A stretch of 64,000 nt of DNA, from assembly GCF_001942495.1 (NCBI RefSeq), contig NZ_MKZS01000001.1:7843667-7907666 (forward strand). The letters are read 5' to 3'. Source of the DNA: Moorena bouillonii PNG (GTDB taxonomy: Bacteria; Cyanobacteriota; Cyanobacteriia; Cyanobacteriales; Coleofasciculaceae). Position numbers and translations under genes: made by a program. The notes under the pieces were generated by a model that was given only the letters and a program-made list of their open reading frames with translations, ran no database searches and had not been told where the DNA came from. Positions 63,895 through 64,000 of the stretch are shown here, one piece after another. Position 1 is the first letter of the stretch. Each line of letters opens with the position of its first letter.

Positions 63895-64000
63895 ATGACC
63901 CAAACCCAACAGCGAAAGGCTGACCACATCAGGATTTGTCTGGATGAAGATGTTCAATTTCGTGCCAATACCAATGGACTGGAAAGGTACCGCTTCACTC
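63895..64000 (+). CDS. fni: Type 2 isopentenyl-diphosphate isomerase, N-terminal part
   Basis: Only the first 35 codons are inside the window ([35 protein letters not shown]). The RKADHI start and the [13 protein letters not shown] pattern are typical of the FMN-dependent type 2 enzyme, which interconverts IPP and DMAPP in isoprenoid synthesis; cyanobacteria use this type. The gene is cut by the window end. Confidence 0.85.
   Translation, partial: MTQTQQRKADHIRICLDEDVQFRANTNGLERYRFT

Overview
The window looks like the chromosome of a large-genome, filamentous, probably marine cyanobacterium of the Moorena/Lyngbya type. Evidence: HIP1 octamers (GCGATCGC) throughout; cyanophycin synthetase next to cyanophycinase; a cyAbrB regulator; Uma2 and DUF29 families; type 2 IPP isomerase; and very many minisatellites and palindromic repeats (gctgatagct, gggaacaggg, and GGCCACGC..GCGAACG elements) between genes. 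The genus is inferred from repeat style, not from a marker gene. No rRNA, tRNA or CRISPR array was seen.

Layout. 1-2467: repeats and an ISAs1-type insertion sequence nested inside a small inverted-repeat element. 2468-17836: a partial extracellular contractile injection system (eCIS, phage-tail-like) module: a large baseplate J-like gene now broken by two in-frame stops and a frameshift, a long tail-fibre-like protein, a second baseplate J-like protein, and a tape-measure protein with three internal repeats. A decayed island at 9607-12604 interrupts it (73-bp tandem repeats, toxin-antitoxin remnant, Uma2 gene, broken small coiled-coil genes). Sheath, tube, spike and ATPase genes are not in the window. 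18110-31507: mostly housekeeping genes (PmbA/TldD pair, VOC protein, DUF29, a PEP-CTERM protein, cphA/cphB, trmD, purine permease).

32498-39689: a compact, rearranged metabolic cluster: a double methyltransferase, two class II aldolase-family proteins, a D-2-hydroxyacid dehydrogenase, a sulfotransferase-like protein and an aminotransferase. The enzyme classes match, step for step, the transamination route from methionine to dimethylsulfoniopropionate (DMSP); this is a hypothesis. Partial duplications produced a chimeric ORF joining an aminotransferase head to a methyltransferase tail. 39756-43671: three minus-strand genes for secreted or membrane proteins (solute-binding protein, coiled-coil membrane protein, vWA protein). 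Two of them carry the same 24-bp insertion at a HIP1 site, each introducing an in-frame TGA. 43813-49714: tandem Uma2 paralogues, TPR proteins, an orphan antitoxin and repeats.

50448-64000: Na+/H+ antiporter, GT39-like transferase, cyAbrB, Rrf2 regulator, GFA-family protein, cbiB, two cell-wall-type proteins (SH3b repeats; peptidoglycan-binding repeats), a DUF2927 protein, pyrR and the start of fni. Upstream of the DUF2927 gene lies a tandem family of tiny secreted-peptide ORFs. One copy is intact at 50 codons; it shares its signal-peptide-like leader with the DUF2927 protein, and each copy ends in its own terminator hairpin. I recognise no known family for it. This peptide array, the broken eCIS module, the HIP1-borne stop insertions and the DMSP-like cluster are the parts most worth following up.
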